Origin: Ascidiaceihabitans donghaensis
GTDB lineage: Bacteria > Pseudomonadota > Alphaproteobacteria > Rhodobacterales > Rhodobacteraceae
Reading direction: 5' to 3'
DNA: 64,000 nucleotides
Assembly: GCF_900302465.1 (NCBI RefSeq)
Contig: NZ_OMOR01000001.1
Coordinates: 372,001 to 436,000 of the forward strand
Below, one piece after another: positions 26,608 to 35,606 of this stretch. Position 1 is the stretch's first letter. Every line of letters begins with the position of its first letter. The notes beneath the pieces were generated by a model. That model was not told the DNA's origin. It ran no database searches and was given only the letters and a program-made list of their open reading frames with translations. Position numbers and translations under genes: made by a program.

Positions 26608-28650
26608 TCAACGCCGCCCTTCACGCAGCCAAGCACCCACAATCAACACGGAGCTCAGCAATAGAACAAGCCAACCCGGCATAAGCGGTGTAAGACGCAC
26701 ATCGCGTACTTCAAAGGCATTGCGCGGGGTCAGGCCGATCCAGTTGCGCCCTGCGGCAGGGCGGCCCTCGCGCACGTTACGTATGGATGGCAATCCGTTT
26801 TCGAGGCGCAGGATGCCGCCATTTGTGGCAGATGTCACCGGTTCCATTACAGTTGTGGTTGCGATTGTTTGTTCAAACTCGCGAGGGGCGGCAGGGCCAA
26901 GACCAATAACGCTGAATGCCTCGCCGTTCATCAATCTGTAAAGGCCGATGTCTGGCCCGACGAAGGTTGTCTCGAACTTGCCGGGTGCGGTCTGGTTCAG
27001 GGGCAGATTGGTTTGTGTGCCATCTGGCGCTGTAATGGTCACGTCTGGTACCGTTTCGTCCAATGTGCGCCGCTCGATCCGCATCGCTTGTCCTGTGGCC
27101 GTTGCGGTCAAGGCCTCTTCTTCCAGTTCGGGTTCTTTCATCATCCAATGTGCAAGCCGGCGCAGCAGTTCAAGCTGTGGTCCACCCCCTTCGTAGCCAC
27201 GGTTCCACAACCAAGCGTGATCAGATGCCAGCAAAGCCACGCGTCCTTCGCCCACGCGGTCCAACACCAACAGCGGGCGTTCGTCGATCCCTTCCATCAC
27301 CACCGATCCCGAGGTGCGTTTCACATCAATCTGGCGCAGCCAACGCCCCCAATCGCCGCCGTCCGGTAAATCTGCAGTGACAGGATGGCGTTCGCCCAGA
27401 TCATTCACCAGCGGCCTGTAGCTTTCCTCAAGCACCCGTGCAGTGGGTTCGGCTGGAATGATCCGCTTAAGAGGGGACCGGTAAATGCTTTGGGCGCTTG
27501 CAAAATCCGGTCCGGCCGCAACCAGAACGGCACCACCCTTTTCCACATAATTCACGACATTTTCCAAATAGATCGCGGGCAGAATGCCGCGCCGTTTGTA
27601 GCGGTCGAAGATGATCAGATCAAAGTCATCGATCTTTTCCAAAAACAGTTCGCGTGTGGGAAAGGCAATCAGGCTAAGTTCATCCACAGGCACCCCGTCT
27701 TGTTTGTTGGGGGGGCGTAGAATGGTGAAATGCACCAGATCGACAGAGCTGTCTGACTTCAACAAATTGCGCCATGTGCGCCCGCCGTTATGTGGTTCGC
27801 CTGAGACCAGCAGAACGCGCAACCTGTCGCGCACGCCGTTCATTTGAATAAGGGCCGTGTTGTTGCGGTCGGTCAGTTCCCCGTCCACGGCAGGCGATAC
27901 GAATTGGATGACGTTGCGCCCGCCATGCGGTAAAGTTAGCGGAATGTCGATGTCTTCGCCGATGGGCACGGTGAACCGTTGGGGTGGAGCACCATCAACT
28001 GAAATGTTCAGCGGTGCGTTGGTTTGGCCGCCAGGTGCGGTCCCCATATCGTCAACGCGCAGTGTCAGCGTGACGGGTTCGCCGATGATTGCAAAGGCCG
28101 GCGCGTTGCTGACTGTCAGGCGGCGGTCCCAGTCGGTACCGCGTCCCGAAAGCAGGATGTGCAGGGGGGCAGGCAGGGTGACTGGGCGGTCTGCGTCATG
28201 CACCTGCCCATCGCTTAGGGCTATGATGCCGGCCACACGTGCGCGCGGTTCTTCGGCCAAAGCTTCTGCGATAGTGGTCATCAATGCGGTGCCTGCGTCG
28301 CCTTCACCGTCTTGCACTGTCACCCGCCGAATTTCAGTGTTTGGACGCGCGGCGATTTGTGCAGCAAGACTGTCCGCGCTGTCTGTGGTTTGGGCGGCGC
28401 GGTCGCTTAGCTTTTGGCTGGCGCTGGCATCTTCGGCCAATATGACGATGTCTGTCAGAGGGGCGCGGTCCTCTTCTTGGTAAGATGGGCTGGATAAGGC
28501 CAAAAGGACCAAAAGCCCCGCCAACCCACGCAGCGCCCAACCACGCAAACCACGCGCAACTGCCAATATTGTGCCGGCCAAGACAATGGCCCCCAGCACC
28601 GCCAGCACCATCCAAGGCACCAGCGGATCAAAGATCAACGATCCGGTCAA
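26608..28650 (-). CDS. Membrane protein of the MoxR-DUF58-DUF4159 operon (amidotransferase-like domain)
   Basis: This 680-aa protein has two N-terminal membrane helices (about 10-33 and 38-55) and one near the C-terminus (about 656-674). A periplasmic-type region lies between them, including DIVILAEDASAS near residue 68 (vWA-like start) and a class I glutamine-amidotransferase-like stretch with FDLIIFDRYKRRGILPAIYL and GGAVLVAAGPDFAS. Catalytic cysteine is not evident, so enzymatic activity is unlikely. It overlaps the upstream DUF4159 gene by 4 bp. The family occurs in MoxR operons thought to serve envelope or metal-chaperone functions. Confidence 0.7.
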   Translation of the reverse strand: MTGSLIFDPLVPWMVLAVLGAIVLAGTILAVARGLRGWALRGLAGLLVLLALSSPSYQEEDRAPLTDIVILAEDASASQKLSDRAAQTTDSADSLAAQIAARPNTEIRRVTVQDGEGDAGTALMTTIAEALAEEPRARVAGIIALSDGQVHDADRPVTLPAPLHILLSGRGTDWDRRLTVSNAPAFAIIGEPVTLTLRVDDMGTAPGGQTNAPLNISVDGAPPQRFTVPIGEDIDIPLTLPHGGRNVIQFVSPAVDGELTDRNNTALIQMNGVRDRLRVLLVSGEPHNGGRTWRNLLKSDSSVDLVHFTILRPPNKQDGVPVDELSLIAFPTRELFLEKIDDFDLIIFDRYKRRGILPAIYLENVVNYVEKGGAVLVAAGPDFASAQSIYRSPLKRIIPAEPTARVLEESYRPLVNDLGERHPVTADLPDGGDWGRWLRQIDVKRTSGSVVMEGIDERPLLVLDRVGEGRVALLASDHAWLWNRGYEGGGPQLELLRRLAHWMMKEPELEEEALTATATGQAMRIERRTLDETVPDVTITAPDGTQTNLPLNQTAPGKFETTFVGPDIGLYRLMNGEAFSVIGLGPAAPREFEQTIATTTVMEPVTSATNGGILRLENGLPSIRNVREGRPAAGRNWIGLTPRNAFEVRDVRLTPLMPGWLVLLLSSVLIVGAWLREGRR

Positions 28651-31430
28651 TTGCCTAACCTTTCAAGAAGTGCGGGCACATGGACTTGATCGCTTTTGTA
28701 GTTGCCCGTTAGCACATGCATCACCAGATTGACCCCGAACCGATTGGCAAGTTCGCGTTGACGTTCGCCAGAAAAACCGCGCCCGATTGGAACCATGGGG
28801 GCGCCATTTTCCGACACGGCCCAGGCTGCGGCCCAGTCGTTGCCGCCGATCACCACGGGCGTTACCCCGTCATTGAGATTGCGAAATGGCATTCCATCGA
28901 TTTGTTCCGCGTCTGCCGGCGCGGATTCAACCCAGATGTCGCGGCTGGCATGGCGTCCGGGAAAGTCCTGCAACAAGTAGAATGTGCGCGTAATGACATG
29001 GTCCTGCGGCACAGGCTCTAACGCAGGAATATCCAAAGGCGCCGCCAAGTCCTGCAATTTACGGCCGTTCGGGCTGGAGGCTCCAAATCGCGCCACATCC
29101 GCATCGCGTGTGTCAAACAAGATCAACCCGCCTGCACGAAGGTAGTTGTTCAACTTGCCATAGGCTTCAGCAGAAGGGCGCGGTTGGTCAGGTGTAATGG
29201 GCCAATACAGTATCGGGAAAAACGCAAGATCATCGGTTTCCAAATCGACGCTGGCAGGGTTTGCAGGTTCAACTGATGTTCGGAAAAACAGCGTATCGGA
29301 AAGGCCGCGCATCCCCGCCTTGGCGATTTCGTCGACGCGGGGGTTTCCGGTGATGATGTGTGCCAGAACCAGTTCTGATGCAAACACATCAGCGCGCAAC
29401 TGATCTGATTGCGACGTCGATTGTGCGTCGGCAGCTTGCGGCACAAACAGGGCGGCGGCCAAAAGGGCACCCGCGACATTGCGGGACGACGATCCCCCCA
29501 ACAGACGCCCTGAAAGAGCAAGCGATGCCACGATATCTGCCAGCAAAAGCATCAATGCCCCAGACAAAAGGAACCCGCCCAAAGGTCGGGGCGGATCTTG
29601 ATTCAAGCCTGTAACAGGGATTCGGGCAGGCCATGTGGCTGGGGTCAAAACATCGTCCTCACGGGTTACGTTGCGCGCCAGTGCGCGATCTTCAGACACA
29701 TAAAGCCCCGGCGGCATGTCCGGCCCTGTGGCCGCGTTGATCAAATCGGCACCGTCCACGCCGGGGCGTGTGCCTGCGTCCATTAATGTGCCGAACCCGT
29801 CCATCACAAGTTCCGGCACCCATGTGGTGCCTTCCAGATCGCCTGCATCCGGTTGGGCATTGGCAGAGGATACAGCCAAGCGTTTCAGCATCTCAACAAA
29901 CAAACCCGACAATGGCAACGTGGACCATTCGGCATTGGCGGTGACGTGAAACAAGACAATCTGGCCCTGTTCCAATGCTTTGCGGGTCACCAGCGGCGTG
30001 CCGTCGTTCAATTCGGCGATCACGCGGGTGGCCAGTGTTGGATCGGGTTGCGCCATGACCTGACTGCGCACCACGACATCGTCTGGAATGGTAAGGCCAA
30101 AGAACGGGGATGTGTTGCCAAAAGGTGCTATGGCTTTGGGTTCTCCCCAGCTCATTGCGCCGCCGACGCTGCGCCCGCCGGATCGCAAACGCACAGGCAT
30201 CAACGGGTCTTCGGCAGATCGGCTGATGTCGCTGGCTGCAATCCGCGGACCTGCAAACCTTAACAACAGACCGCCTTTTAGAACCCAGTCCTGCAAAGCA
30301 TCGTTTTCGCCTTCGGACAGAGTGGCGACGTCCGCCAAAACGATCACATCGGGGTTCGCGGGCAGGACGTCCGACAAGCTGCCGCTGAGCAGATCCGCCG
30401 TAGGTTCCAACGCCTGACGCAGGTAGTGCAAAGGCGTCAACAGCTCCAGGCCCTCGCGGTTTTCACGGCCTGCGATCAGGGCCACTTCGCGGCGGCGCAG
30501 GCTGTCGTCCATCAAGGTGGTTGTTCCCGCAGACCGTGATGACTGAACTTCGAAGCGCGTGATACGTGCCCGCAATTCCGATGGCAAAGCCAGAGCTGTG
30601 GTTGTGGTGGTTTCACCCGCTGCGAATGTTGTTGTCACCGCAGACAAAGTGGCTGCATTGCCCGCAGGATCGCGGCCCTGCGCCAAAAGCGTGACGTCTT
30701 GTTCTTGTCCTGTGGCGCTGCGTATTGCGGTCAACTCGATTGCCCCATCGACATATTTGGGGGGCATCAAGGCATAGATCGTGCGGGCAGATTGAAAGAC
30801 CTCAACGGGGCCTTGGGCCTCCAATGCGTCAAGGATCGCTTTGCGCCCCGGATAGTCTAAGCCGTCGCTGAACCATAGTGTGCTGGCCGCCTGTGCAGAA
30901 CTGATATTGGCAATCGTCGTCGCAATCTGTGCTTGGGTGGGCTGCCATGGGTGCGGGTCCAGACCGGCCAGACGGTTTTGCCAGACACCAGCGGGCTGGA
31001 AAGGCGGCAAGTCCGGATCGGTGACTTGCATGATGGCTACCGGGCGACCGGTTTGTGTGGCGCGTGTCAGCTCCGCTTCAAGTGTTTGCATGCGTTGGCT
31101 GTGCCCCGTGGCTCCGGCCCATGAGGCGTCCAGAACAATCAGCAAAGGCCCATCCGTGCTGGCTCCGGTTTGCTTGGGGTTCAAAATGGGCTGTGACAAA
31201 CCGATGATCACCGCAGCCACCGCCAACATGCGCAACAAAAGCAACCACCACGGGGTGCGATCGCTGACGCTTTCCGCATCTGTAAGACCAAGCAAAAGCG
31301 CGACACCGGGAAACCGTCGCCGAATGGGGGCAGGGGGTACGGCGCGCAAGATCAGCCATAGGATGGGCAAGGCGGCAAGTGCCACAAGCAACCAGGGTGC
31401 GCCAAATCCGATGCCACCAAGTATGGTCAT
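28647..31430 (-). CDS. BatA-like N-terminal / DUF4159 membrane protein
   Basis: The 927-aa protein opens with the aerotolerance-regulator (BatA) N-terminal signature GFGAPWLLVALAALPILWL, followed by RRFPGVALLLGL and a second helix (about 58-76). A long periplasmic part contains a vWA-like segment (LLIVLDASWAG). Another membrane helix pair lies about 640-690. The C-terminal 200 residues form a DUF4159 domain with AFFPILYWPITPDQPRPS and GGLILFDTRDAD. The start at 31430 overlaps the DUF58 stop (ATGA), supporting it over an upstream frame to 31532. Role is probably in envelope stress together with MoxR. Confidence 0.8.
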   Translation of the reverse strand: MTILGGIGFGAPWLLVALAALPILWLILRAVPPAPIRRRFPGVALLLGLTDAESVSDRTPWWLLLLRMLAVAAVIIGLSQPILNPKQTGASTDGPLLIVLDASWAGATGHSQRMQTLEAELTRATQTGRPVAIMQVTDPDLPPFQPAGVWQNRLAGLDPHPWQPTQAQIATTIANISSAQAASTLWFSDGLDYPGRKAILDALEAQGPVEVFQSARTIYALMPPKYVDGAIELTAIRSATGQEQDVTLLAQGRDPAGNAATLSAVTTTFAAGETTTTTALALPSELRARITRFEVQSSRSAGTTTLMDDSLRRREVALIAGRENREGLELLTPLHYLRQALEPTADLLSGSLSDVLPANPDVIVLADVATLSEGENDALQDWVLKGGLLLRFAGPRIAASDISRSAEDPLMPVRLRSGGRSVGGAMSWGEPKAIAPFGNTSPFFGLTIPDDVVVRSQVMAQPDPTLATRVIAELNDGTPLVTRKALEQGQIVLFHVTANAEWSTLPLSGLFVEMLKRLAVSSANAQPDAGDLEGTTWVPELVMDGFGTLMDAGTRPGVDGADLINAATGPDMPPGLYVSEDRALARNVTREDDVLTPATWPARIPVTGLNQDPPRPLGGFLLSGALMLLLADIVASLALSGRLLGGSSSRNVAGALLAAALFVPQAADAQSTSQSDQLRADVFASELVLAHIITGNPRVDEIAKAGMRGLSDTLFFRTSVEPANPASVDLETDDLAFFPILYWPITPDQPRPSAEAYGKLNNYLRAGGLILFDTRDADVARFGASSPNGRKLQDLAAPLDIPALEPVPQDHVITRTFYLLQDFPGRHASRDIWVESAPADAEQIDGMPFRNLNDGVTPVVIGGNDWAAAWAVSENGAPMVPIGRGFSGERQRELANRFGVNLVMHVLTGNYKSDQVHVPALLERLGN

Positions 31431-32305
31431 CGCGCAGCCCCTCCCGCCATGGATTGATACAGCCAAAGCAAGCCGGTTTGCGCGGACGTGCCCGTGTGAT
31501 GAACGCCGTAGTGCCAGCCGGTCAACGCACACAGCTGGCGCAGGTTGTCTTTGCGTTCCGCCAACCGTTCGAGATAACGGTCACGCAAGTCGTTGGCTTT
31601 GAGTGTCTCGTGGCGCATCGTGCCGCCCATGCTTTCAAAGATGGTGCGACCCCGAAAAGGAAATGCTTCTTCGGACGGATCAAGCACTTGGCACAATACC
31701 CCGCGTACGCCACGGTCGGCAGCCTTGGTCAAAGCAAGCTGGACTTGTGTAATATCGCCCATGAAATCGGAAATGAAAATTGCCGAGGCACTGGGGATCA
31801 TGGCGCGGTGTTCGGGGGGGCTATAGTCTGCGTCTTCGTCTTGGGTCAGGTATTCGGCCAGCTGCAAGATCTGCGCGTTGCCGCGTCGGGGTGGCAATCG
31901 GGTGCCTGTCAGTCCCACGCGTTCGCCCGCGCGGCTTAGAAGGATGGCCATGGACAGTGTTAACAGACGGGCGCGGTCGGCTTTGGTGGGCAGCTTGTCG
32001 TCGCTGGAAAACCGCATGGATGCGCCTTGATCACACCACAACATCACTGATTGTGCGATTTGCCATTCGCGTTCACGCACAAACTGCTGATCACCTTTTG
32101 CGCTGCGGCGGTGGTCGATCAATCGGCGGCTGTCTCCGGGTTGTGCGGGCCTGTACTGCCAAAAGTCGTCCCCCATGCCTGCGCGACGGCGGCCATGATC
32201 GCCCAACAGCACGGCCCCTGCCAATTGCTCGGCGCGGGCCAGCAATGGCGGAAACCGTGCGGCTTCCGTTTCGGATCGTGCACGAAGGGCTGCGGGGGAA
32301 TTCAC
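31427..32305 (-). CDS. DUF58 domain protein
   Basis: This 292-aa protein shows the DUF58 core motif RPAQPGDSRRLIDHRRSAK (about residues 52-70), followed by a vWA-like fold with VMLWCDQGASM. DUF58 proteins are nearly always encoded next to MoxR AAA ATPases, which are thought to remodel or activate them. It overlaps moxR upstream (4 bp) and the DUF4159 gene downstream (4 bp), so the four genes form one tightly coupled operon. No signal peptide is seen. Confidence 0.88.
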   Translation of the reverse strand: MNSPAALRARSETEAARFPPLLARAEQLAGAVLLGDHGRRRAGMGDDFWQYRPAQPGDSRRLIDHRRSAKGDQQFVREREWQIAQSVMLWCDQGASMRFSSDDKLPTKADRARLLTLSMAILLSRAGERVGLTGTRLPPRRGNAQILQLAEYLTQDEDADYSPPEHRAMIPSASAIFISDFMGDITQVQLALTKAADRGVRGVLCQVLDPSEEAFPFRGRTIFESMGGTMRHETLKANDLRDRYLERLAERKDNLRQLCALTGWHYGVHHTGTSAQTGLLWLYQSMAGGAAR

Positions 32306-33309
32306 GCGGCGGCCTGCCCTTGTGTCAATGACGCGGCGGTATCGTCGATCAACTGGGTCAAGCTGTCACCCCGCGCACGGGCTGCGAAATTCAACGCCAT
32401 GCGGTGGGTCAAAACAGGACGTGCCATATCCAGTACGTCTTCTGCGGATGGAGCAAGCCGCCCGTCCAAAAGGGCGCGGGCGCGTACCGCCAGCATCAAG
32501 GCCTGCGACGCACGCGGGCCAGGCCCCCAAGCGACGGTTTCACGGATCAGATCGCTGGCATCCGCTTCATCGGGCCGGAATGCGCGCACCAGATCAAGGA
32601 TCATCTCCACAACGCTGTCACCGACAGGCATGCGGCGTAACAAGGTTTGTGCGGCTTTCAATTCACCGGGGTTGAAAACCTCGGTTGAGGCTTCTTCGGT
32701 ATCGCCCGTGGTGGCCATCAGAATATCGCGTTCCGTTTGACGATCAGGATATTGCACATCAATTTGCACCAAAAAGCGGTCAAGCTGGGCTTCTGGCAGC
32801 GGATAGGTGCCTTCTTGTTCAATCGGGTTTTGTGTGGCCAAAACGTGGAACGGATCGCCAAGGGCGCGGTCTTCGCCTGCGACGGTCACTGTTTTTTCCT
32901 GCATCGCTTGCAGCAAAGCTGATTGGGTGCGCGGGCTGGCGCGGTTGATTTCATCAGCCATAAGCAACTGGCAAAACACAGGACCGGGCACAAAGCGGAA
33001 CGCGCGGTTGCCTGCATCGTCGGTGTCCAGCACTTCGGACCCCAAAATATCGGCAGGCATCAGGTCAGGCGTAAACTGGATGCGGTTGCCATGCATGCCC
33101 ATCACGGTGCTGAGCGTTTCCACAAGGCGGGTTTTCCCAAGACCGGGCAAACCGATCAACAAGCCATGCCCGCCACACAAAAGCGCCGTCAACGTCAGGT
33201 CGACGACACGTTCTTGACCGATGAAGCGTTTGGTGATCGACGCTTTGGCCTCTGCCAGCTTTTGGCCCAAGGCTTCGATTTCGGCCACCAAGTTTGTGTC
33301 ATTCGTCAT
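32302..33309 (-). CDS. moxR: MoxR-family AAA ATPase
   Basis: The 335-aa ATPase has Walker A GLPGLGKTRLVETLS (about residue 55), Walker B LLMADEINRASPRTQSALLQ and the sensor region FHVLATQNPIEQEGTYPLPE, all diagnostic of MoxR. MoxR ATPases act as chaperones for assembly of vWA or DUF58 partner proteins, sometimes inserting metals. It is the first gene of the leftward operon with DUF58, DUF4159 and the 680-aa membrane protein. Confidence 0.93.
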   Translation of the reverse strand: MTNDTNLVAEIEALGQKLAEAKASITKRFIGQERVVDLTLTALLCGGHGLLIGLPGLGKTRLVETLSTVMGMHGNRIQFTPDLMPADILGSEVLDTDDAGNRAFRFVPGPVFCQLLMADEINRASPRTQSALLQAMQEKTVTVAGEDRALGDPFHVLATQNPIEQEGTYPLPEAQLDRFLVQIDVQYPDRQTERDILMATTGDTEEASTEVFNPGELKAAQTLLRRMPVGDSVVEMILDLVRAFRPDEADASDLIRETVAWGPGPRASQALMLAVRARALLDGRLAPSAEDVLDMARPVLTHRMALNFAARARGDSLTQLIDDTAASLTQGQAAA

Positions 33310-33399
33310 GGAAAATGTCCCTGCCAGATTATATCCCTTACTGTGTAACCTATCGCGTCAGGTTGGAATGGCAAAAGATACCAGAGGATAAATGAGCAT

Positions 33400-33975
33400 A
33401 TGAGCGGACAAAAAACCGTGACACCAGATGCGGAAGGCCTTGTTGCCTCGATAAATGCTACAAAAACACGCGGTTTGCCGCCTGTGCACCTGTGGAACCC
33501 ACCGTTTTGTGGTGATCTGGATATGCGTATCGCACGCGACGGGACGTGGTTTTATGAAGGCACGCCCATTGGTCGGCCCGGTTTGGTCAAGATGTTTTCA
33601 TCGATTCTGAAGCGTGAAGACGGGAAATATTTTCTTGTCACTCCCGTCGAAAAGGTGGGAATCACGGTGGATGACGCCCCGTTTGTGGCGATTGATTTTG
33701 ACGCGGTTGGGGAAGGGCAGGATCAAAAGCTTCGGTTTTTGACGCAAGTTGATGACCGCGTTGTTGCAGGCCCCGACGCCCCTATTCGTGTGGAACGCGA
33801 TCCCCAAACGGGTGAGCCCTCACCGTATGTTCTTGTGCGCTCCGACCTTGAGGCGTTGATCGATCGCAAAAGCTTTTACCGGTTGGTTGATCTGGGCGTG
33901 CATCACGATGGGTGGTTCGGTGTTTGGTCGTCGGGGCAGTTTTTTGGCATTATCCCTTCGGACGAATTGGAATGA
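33400..33975 (+). CDS. DUF1285 domain protein
   Basis: This 191-aa protein is a full-length DUF1285 member. The N-terminal part has PPVHLWNPPFCGDLDMRIARDG and GTPIGRPGLVKMFSSIL (each under 20 residues in the family alignment). The centre has YFLVTPVEKVGITVDDAPF, and the C-terminus DRKSFYRLVDLGV. The family is common in proteobacteria, with crystal structures but no assigned function. It is divergent from moxR with a 90-bp gap. Confidence 0.85.
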   Translation: MSGQKTVTPDAEGLVASINATKTRGLPPVHLWNPPFCGDLDMRIARDGTWFYEGTPIGRPGLVKMFSSILKREDGKYFLVTPVEKVGITVDDAPFVAIDFDAVGEGQDQKLRFLTQVDDRVVAGPDAPIRVERDPQTGEPSPYVLVRSDLEALIDRKSFYRLVDLGVHHDGWFGVWSSGQFFGIIPSDELE

Positions 33976-33988
33976 CTTGGCGGTGTCA

Positions 33989-34043
33989 GGGGGCTAGCCC
34001 CCGTCCTGCGGACTCCCCCAGGATATTTTCTGGCGAAAAGAAG
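33989..34043. repeat. Dispersed intergenic repeat, copy 2
   Basis: The block gggggctagcccccg followed by tcctgcggactcccccagg and atattttctggcgaaaagaag matches the element at 26545-26602. The first part folds as a hairpin with gggggct/agccccc arms. It begins 14 bp after the DUF1285 stop and ends 11 bp before the next start codon. Confidence 0.75.
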
Positions 34044-34054
34044 GGGGCGTGCGC

Positions 34055-34813
34055 ATGCTGAGGTTTGCTGCAAATCTGACCCATCTTTTTGCGGAACTGC
34101 CATATCTGGATCGCTTCGATGCAGCAGCCGAATCTGGTTTCAAAGCCGTTGAAGTTTTGTTTCCCTATGAGGTCGCCGCCCAAGAAACACTGTCCGCATT
34201 GACCCGCAATGGGTTGGGCATGGTTCTGATCAATGCGCCGCCCCCCAACTACACGGGTGGTCCGCGTGGTTTTGCGGCTGTGTGCGGTCTTGAGGATCGG
34301 TTTCGCTACGATATGCGCCGCGCCTTTCGTTACGCCGAAGCGCTGGGCGTTAATATTGTCCACGTCATGGCGGGTGTCGCTGAAGGGCCTGACGCCCGCG
34401 CGGTCTTTGTTGAAAACTTGAAGTATGCTGCTGATGCTGCCCCGGCCGGTTTGATGTTGACCATTGAACCTTTGAATCCTGTTGCGCAGCCTGGATATTT
34501 TTTGAACAGTTTTGATTTGGCGGTCGATGTCATTGCAGCTGTCGACGCACCCAATTTGTCTTTGCAATTCGACAGCTATCACGCACAAGCCATAACGGGC
34601 GATGCTGTTGTCTGCTACAATGCGGTTGCCCCTTTTGTGCGCCATATCCAGATCGGGGACGCGCCAGATCGTACTGCCCCGAGCACCGGTGTTGTTGAAT
34701 TTGACGCTTTGTTTCAGGCCATCGAAGCGTCGGGATATGAAGGCTGGATCAGTGCTGAATATGACCCGCGCGGCAAGACCGAAGACAGTTTGGCATGGCG
34801 TCGCGGGCTTTAG
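34055..34813 (+). CDS. hyi: Hydroxypyruvate isomerase-like TIM-barrel protein
   Basis: The 252-aa protein has the xylose-isomerase-like barrel of the Hyi/OtnI family. Visible parts are RFAANLTHLFAELPYLDRF at the N-terminus, the NAPPPNYTGGPRGFAAV loop, metal-binding LTIEPLNP (Glu), LQFDSYHAQ (Asp/His) and the late ISAEYDPRGKTEDSLAW. Hyi interconverts hydroxypyruvate and tartronate semialdehyde; related 2-oxo-tetronate isomerases act on other substrates. An in-frame GTG at 34049 is possible, but ATG 34055 is preferred. Convergent with pxpA. Confidence 0.85.
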   Translation: MLRFAANLTHLFAELPYLDRFDAAAESGFKAVEVLFPYEVAAQETLSALTRNGLGMVLINAPPPNYTGGPRGFAAVCGLEDRFRYDMRRAFRYAEALGVNIVHVMAGVAEGPDARAVFVENLKYAADAAPAGLMLTIEPLNPVAQPGYFLNSFDLAVDVIAAVDAPNLSLQFDSYHAQAITGDAVVCYNAVAPFVRHIQIGDAPDRTAPSTGVVEFDALFQAIEASGYEGWISAEYDPRGKTEDSLAWRRGL

Positions 34814-34822
34814 GGCCTGCCT

Positions 34823-35593
34823 CTAGCCCTTGCGCCCTGCAAATTGTGCGACTTTTATGTCGGCGTTTTCCAACTTGAGGCGCACGGATTTGGCAATGTC
34901 CACTGCGGTGCTGGTGTCGCCATGCAGGCAAATTGTGTCAATCGGTGTGGGGATGTGTTTTCCGCTGTCGGTGATGATGGCCTGTGCCTTTACCATGTCC
35001 ACCATGCGTTTGCCTGCCACCTCCGCGTCATGAATGACGGCCCCAGGACGGCTGCGATCCACAAGTGTGGCATCGTCGTTGTAGGCGCGGTCTGCGAAGA
35101 TCTCGCAGGCATAACTGCACCCAAGCGATTGCACCGCTTTGACTTGCGCAGTGGCTGCCAACGTCATGATGATCAGATCCGGATCAACGGAAAGTGCAGC
35201 TTCGTATAAAGCACGTGCCATCGCTTCGTCTTCGCAGGTCATGTTTGACATAGCCCCGTGAAGCTTCAAATGCCGCACTTTTGCCCCCAAAGCCTTTGCC
35301 ATCCCAAGAGAGGCGCCAACTTGTACACGGATGGAGTTTTGCAAGCTTGCGATGGGAACATGCATCCGGCGGCGCCCAAAACCTTGAAGATCTGCAAATC
35401 CGGGATGAGATCCGATGCCGACGCCGTTTGCATGTGCCAACCCCATGGTGGCGTGCATCACATCGGGGTCGCCTGCATGTGCTCCGCACGCGATGTTGGC
35501 AGAGGTCACGGTCGTCAAAAGCGCCGCGTCGTCGCCCATTGTCCAAGGCCCAAAGCTTTCGCCCATATCGGCGTTCAAATCGACAGTTAACAT
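34823..35593 (-). CDS. pxpA: 5-oxoprolinase subunit PxpA (LamB/YcsF family)
   Basis: PxpABC hydrolyses 5-oxoproline (pyroglutamate) to glutamate with ATP. PxpA is a TIM-barrel LamB/YcsF protein. The 256-aa product shows the N-terminal signature DLNADMGESFGPWTMGDDAA, SANIACGAHAGDP, GSHPGFADLQGFGRR and a late CLHGDT. Upstream on the same strand lie pxpC and pxpB, giving the order pxpB-pxpC-pxpA. The gene is convergent with hyi. Confidence 0.95.
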   Translation of the reverse strand: MLTVDLNADMGESFGPWTMGDDAALLTTVTSANIACGAHAGDPDVMHATMGLAHANGVGIGSHPGFADLQGFGRRRMHVPIASLQNSIRVQVGASLGMAKALGAKVRHLKLHGAMSNMTCEDEAMARALYEAALSVDPDLIIMTLAATAQVKAVQSLGCSYACEIFADRAYNDDATLVDRSRPGAVIHDAEVAGKRMVDMVKAQAIITDSGKHIPTPIDTICLHGDTSTAVDIAKSVRLKLENADIKVAQFAGRKG

Positions 35594-35606
35594 GAGGTGT
35601 CCCTTT

